From Holophagales bacterium UBA2201 (lineage in GTDB: Bacteria > Acidobacteriota > Thermoanaerobaculia > UBA2201), in the NCBI GenBank assembly GCA_002327305.1, contig DCUZ01000109.1, positions 7,381-13,509 of the forward strand: a stretch of DNA of 6,129 nucleotides. The letters run 5' to 3'. This document shows positions 5,166 to 6,129 of the stretch, in pieces (positions within the stretch are counted from its first letter, which is position 1; every line of letters begins with the position of its first letter). Both the position numbers and the translations under genes were made by a program. The notes beneath the pieces were generated by a model. It saw only the letters and a program-made list of their open reading frames with translations. It did no database searches and was not told the DNA's origin.

Positions 5166-5762
5166 ATGGACCTGGCCCTCGACACCACCACCCCCCGCCT
5201 CTCCCTCACGGGGGGGACCGCTTCGCGGCGGGCCACCTTCACCGCCCCCGAGGACCGGCGGAGCAACCGGCACCTCTCGGCGGGCCTGGACGAGGTGTGC
5301 GCCCGCGTCCGCTCCTCGCCCGCGGCCCTCGAAGGGCTCTACCTCACCATCGGACCGGGATCGTTCACCGGGACCCGCATCGGCATCGCCTTCGCCCTCG
5401 GACTGGCCTTCGGCCGCCCCGTCCGATTGCACCCCGTCTCCACCCTCTTCGCCATGGCCCTCGACGGGGACGGGGACGAGGTGTTCCCCCTGTTGCCGGC
5501 CGGGCGGGACCTCTGGTACGCCGCCCGGTACCGGACCGGCCGGAGGCTCGTGGAGATCGCTTCCCCCGCCGTCCTCGCGACGGCCGCCCTGGAGCGGGCC
5601 GCCCGGGGGGCCGGAGTGCTGGTCATCGCCGGCCTTACGCCCCCGCCCCTCCCCCACCAGGCGCTGAAGCGCCCCCTCTCCGAAGCGCTCTTCCTCCATC
5701 GCGCCCGATGCGGCCGGGCGGCCACGAAAGTGGACCCCCTCTACCTGCGCTCGTTTTCATGA
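5166..5762 (+). CDS. tsaB: tRNA threonylcarbamoyladenosine biosynthesis protein TsaB
   Basis: TsaB is the non-catalytic partner of TsaD in making the universal t6A modification at position 37 of ANN-decoding tRNAs. It has an ASKHA-type fold. The 198 residues open with LALDTTTPRLSL, the usual first strand. The family signature GPGSFTGTRIG lies at 63-73, normally GPGSFTGLRIG, so one Leu is replaced by Thr. The chain ends in VDPLYLRSF, the common C-terminal wording. It is somewhat short (E. coli TsaB is about 231), with the loss in the variable C-terminal half. The ATG at 5166 is chosen because the family N-terminus begins here; the frame is open upstream to an ATG at 5088, but that stretch is the hairpin array. 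No Shine-Dalgarno is visible. It overlaps rimI by four bases. Confidence 0.92.
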   Translation: MDLALDTTTPRLSLTGGTASRRATFTAPEDRRSNRHLSAGLDEVCARVRSSPAALEGLYLTIGPGSFTGTRIGIAFALGLAFGRPVRLHPVSTLFAMALDGDGDEVFPLLPAGRDLWYAARYRTGRRLVEIASPAVLATAALERAARGAGVLVIAGLTPPPLPHQALKRPLSEALFLHRARCGRAATKVDPLYLRSFS

Positions 5763-6129
5763 TCGACCGGTCCCGTATCCAGCTCATCCCCGTCAAACAG
5801 CCCTACCTGGACGAGGTGGCGGCCATCGAGCGGGACAACTTCCCCAGCCCGTGGAAGCGCGATTACTTCCTCCACGAGCTCTACCTCCCCTGGCGCTACA
5901 ACCGCGCGGCCATCCATCAGGGCGAGGGGCCGCTCCGGGGGCACGTGATCGGCTACCTCTTCTGCCATTATGTCGTCCCCGAACTGCACATTTCCAAGAT
6001 CGCCACGCACCGCGCCTTCCAGCGGCGGGGCCTCGCCGGGTTCCTGATGGAGGACCTCTTCGCATTTTGCGCGGCCAAGGGGATCGAAGAGATCACCCTG
6101 GAGGTGCGCGTCTCCAACACCCCCGCGCG
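5759..6129 (+). CDS. rimI: Ribosomal protein S18 alanine N-acetyltransferase RimI (partial, C-terminus off right edge)
   Basis: This is a GNAT-fold enzyme that transfers acetyl from acetyl-CoA to the N-terminal alanine of ribosomal protein S18. The 123 codons present begin at an ATG overlapping the tsaB stop (ATGA). Visible features are AAIERDNFPSPWKRDYFLHEL (21-41), the typical RimI substrate-side opening; VIGYLFCH (63-70); the acetyl-CoA pyrophosphate loop QRRGLA (88-93) in ISKIATHRAFQRRGLAGFLMEDL; and LEVRVSN (114-120), the RimI hallmark. The remaining 25-40 residues, including the catalytic Tyr region, are outside the window. No ribosome site is seen, so coupling to tsaB is likely. The tsaB-rimI pair is common in bacteria and supports the call over a generic GNAT. 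Confidence 0.9.
   Translation, partial: MIDRSRIQLIPVKQPYLDEVAAIERDNFPSPWKRDYFLHELYLPWRYNRAAIHQGEGPLRGHVIGYLFCHYVVPELHISKIATHRAFQRRGLAGFLMEDLFAFCAAKGIEEITLEVRVSNTPA

Overview
The window is GC-rich bacterial DNA, densely coded, with two divergent gene blocks and no intergenic gap above about 165 bases. The dense four-base stop/start overlaps, the high G+C, the DUF362-type ferredoxin protein and an ECF sigma factor fronting secretion genes would fit an Acidobacteriota- or Deltaproteobacteria-like organism. That placement is an inference from gene content only and is weak. There are no RNA genes, CRISPR arrays, transposases or insertion sequences.

Left block (minus strand, read from about 3770 down to 1). 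This is a single apparent operon: an ECF-family sigma factor (3165-3770), a small one-membrane-span protein in the usual anti-sigma position (2798-3172), an exported protein with a secretin-N-like domain (2118-2801), a GspF/PilC inner-membrane platform protein (916-2121), and a GspE/PilB assembly ATPase (905 down to the left edge, cut just after its Walker A box). Adjacent genes overlap by 4 to 8 bases or are 10 bases apart, so translation is probably coupled. A good housekeeping-type promoter (TTGCCT-17-CATAAT) lies just upstream of the sigma gene. The block looks like a type II secretion / type IV pilus machine with its own regulatory pair. Which of the two machines it is cannot be decided, because the pseudopilin and secretin genes are not in view.

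Divergent region (3771-3929). It carries the minus-strand promoter in an A/T-rich patch, a G-rich tract, a GC-rich inverted repeat, and a perfect TATAAT placed so close to the next start codon that the plus-strand transcript would be nearly leaderless.

Right block (plus strand). A DUF362-family protein with two 4Fe-4S ferredoxin motifs (3930-5000) is followed by a 165-base spacer packed with consecutive stem-loops and bounded by an imperfect 20-base inverted repeat (5001-5163). Then comes tsaB (5166-5762, tRNA t6A synthesis), which overlaps rimI (5759 to the right edge, N-terminal acetyltransferase) by four bases. tsaB-rimI is a common housekeeping pair.

The most noteworthy items are the sigma/anti-sigma/secretin-N-like/GspF/GspE operon, the stand-alone secretin-N-like protein within it, and the hairpin array with terminal inverted repeats between the DUF362 gene and tsaB.
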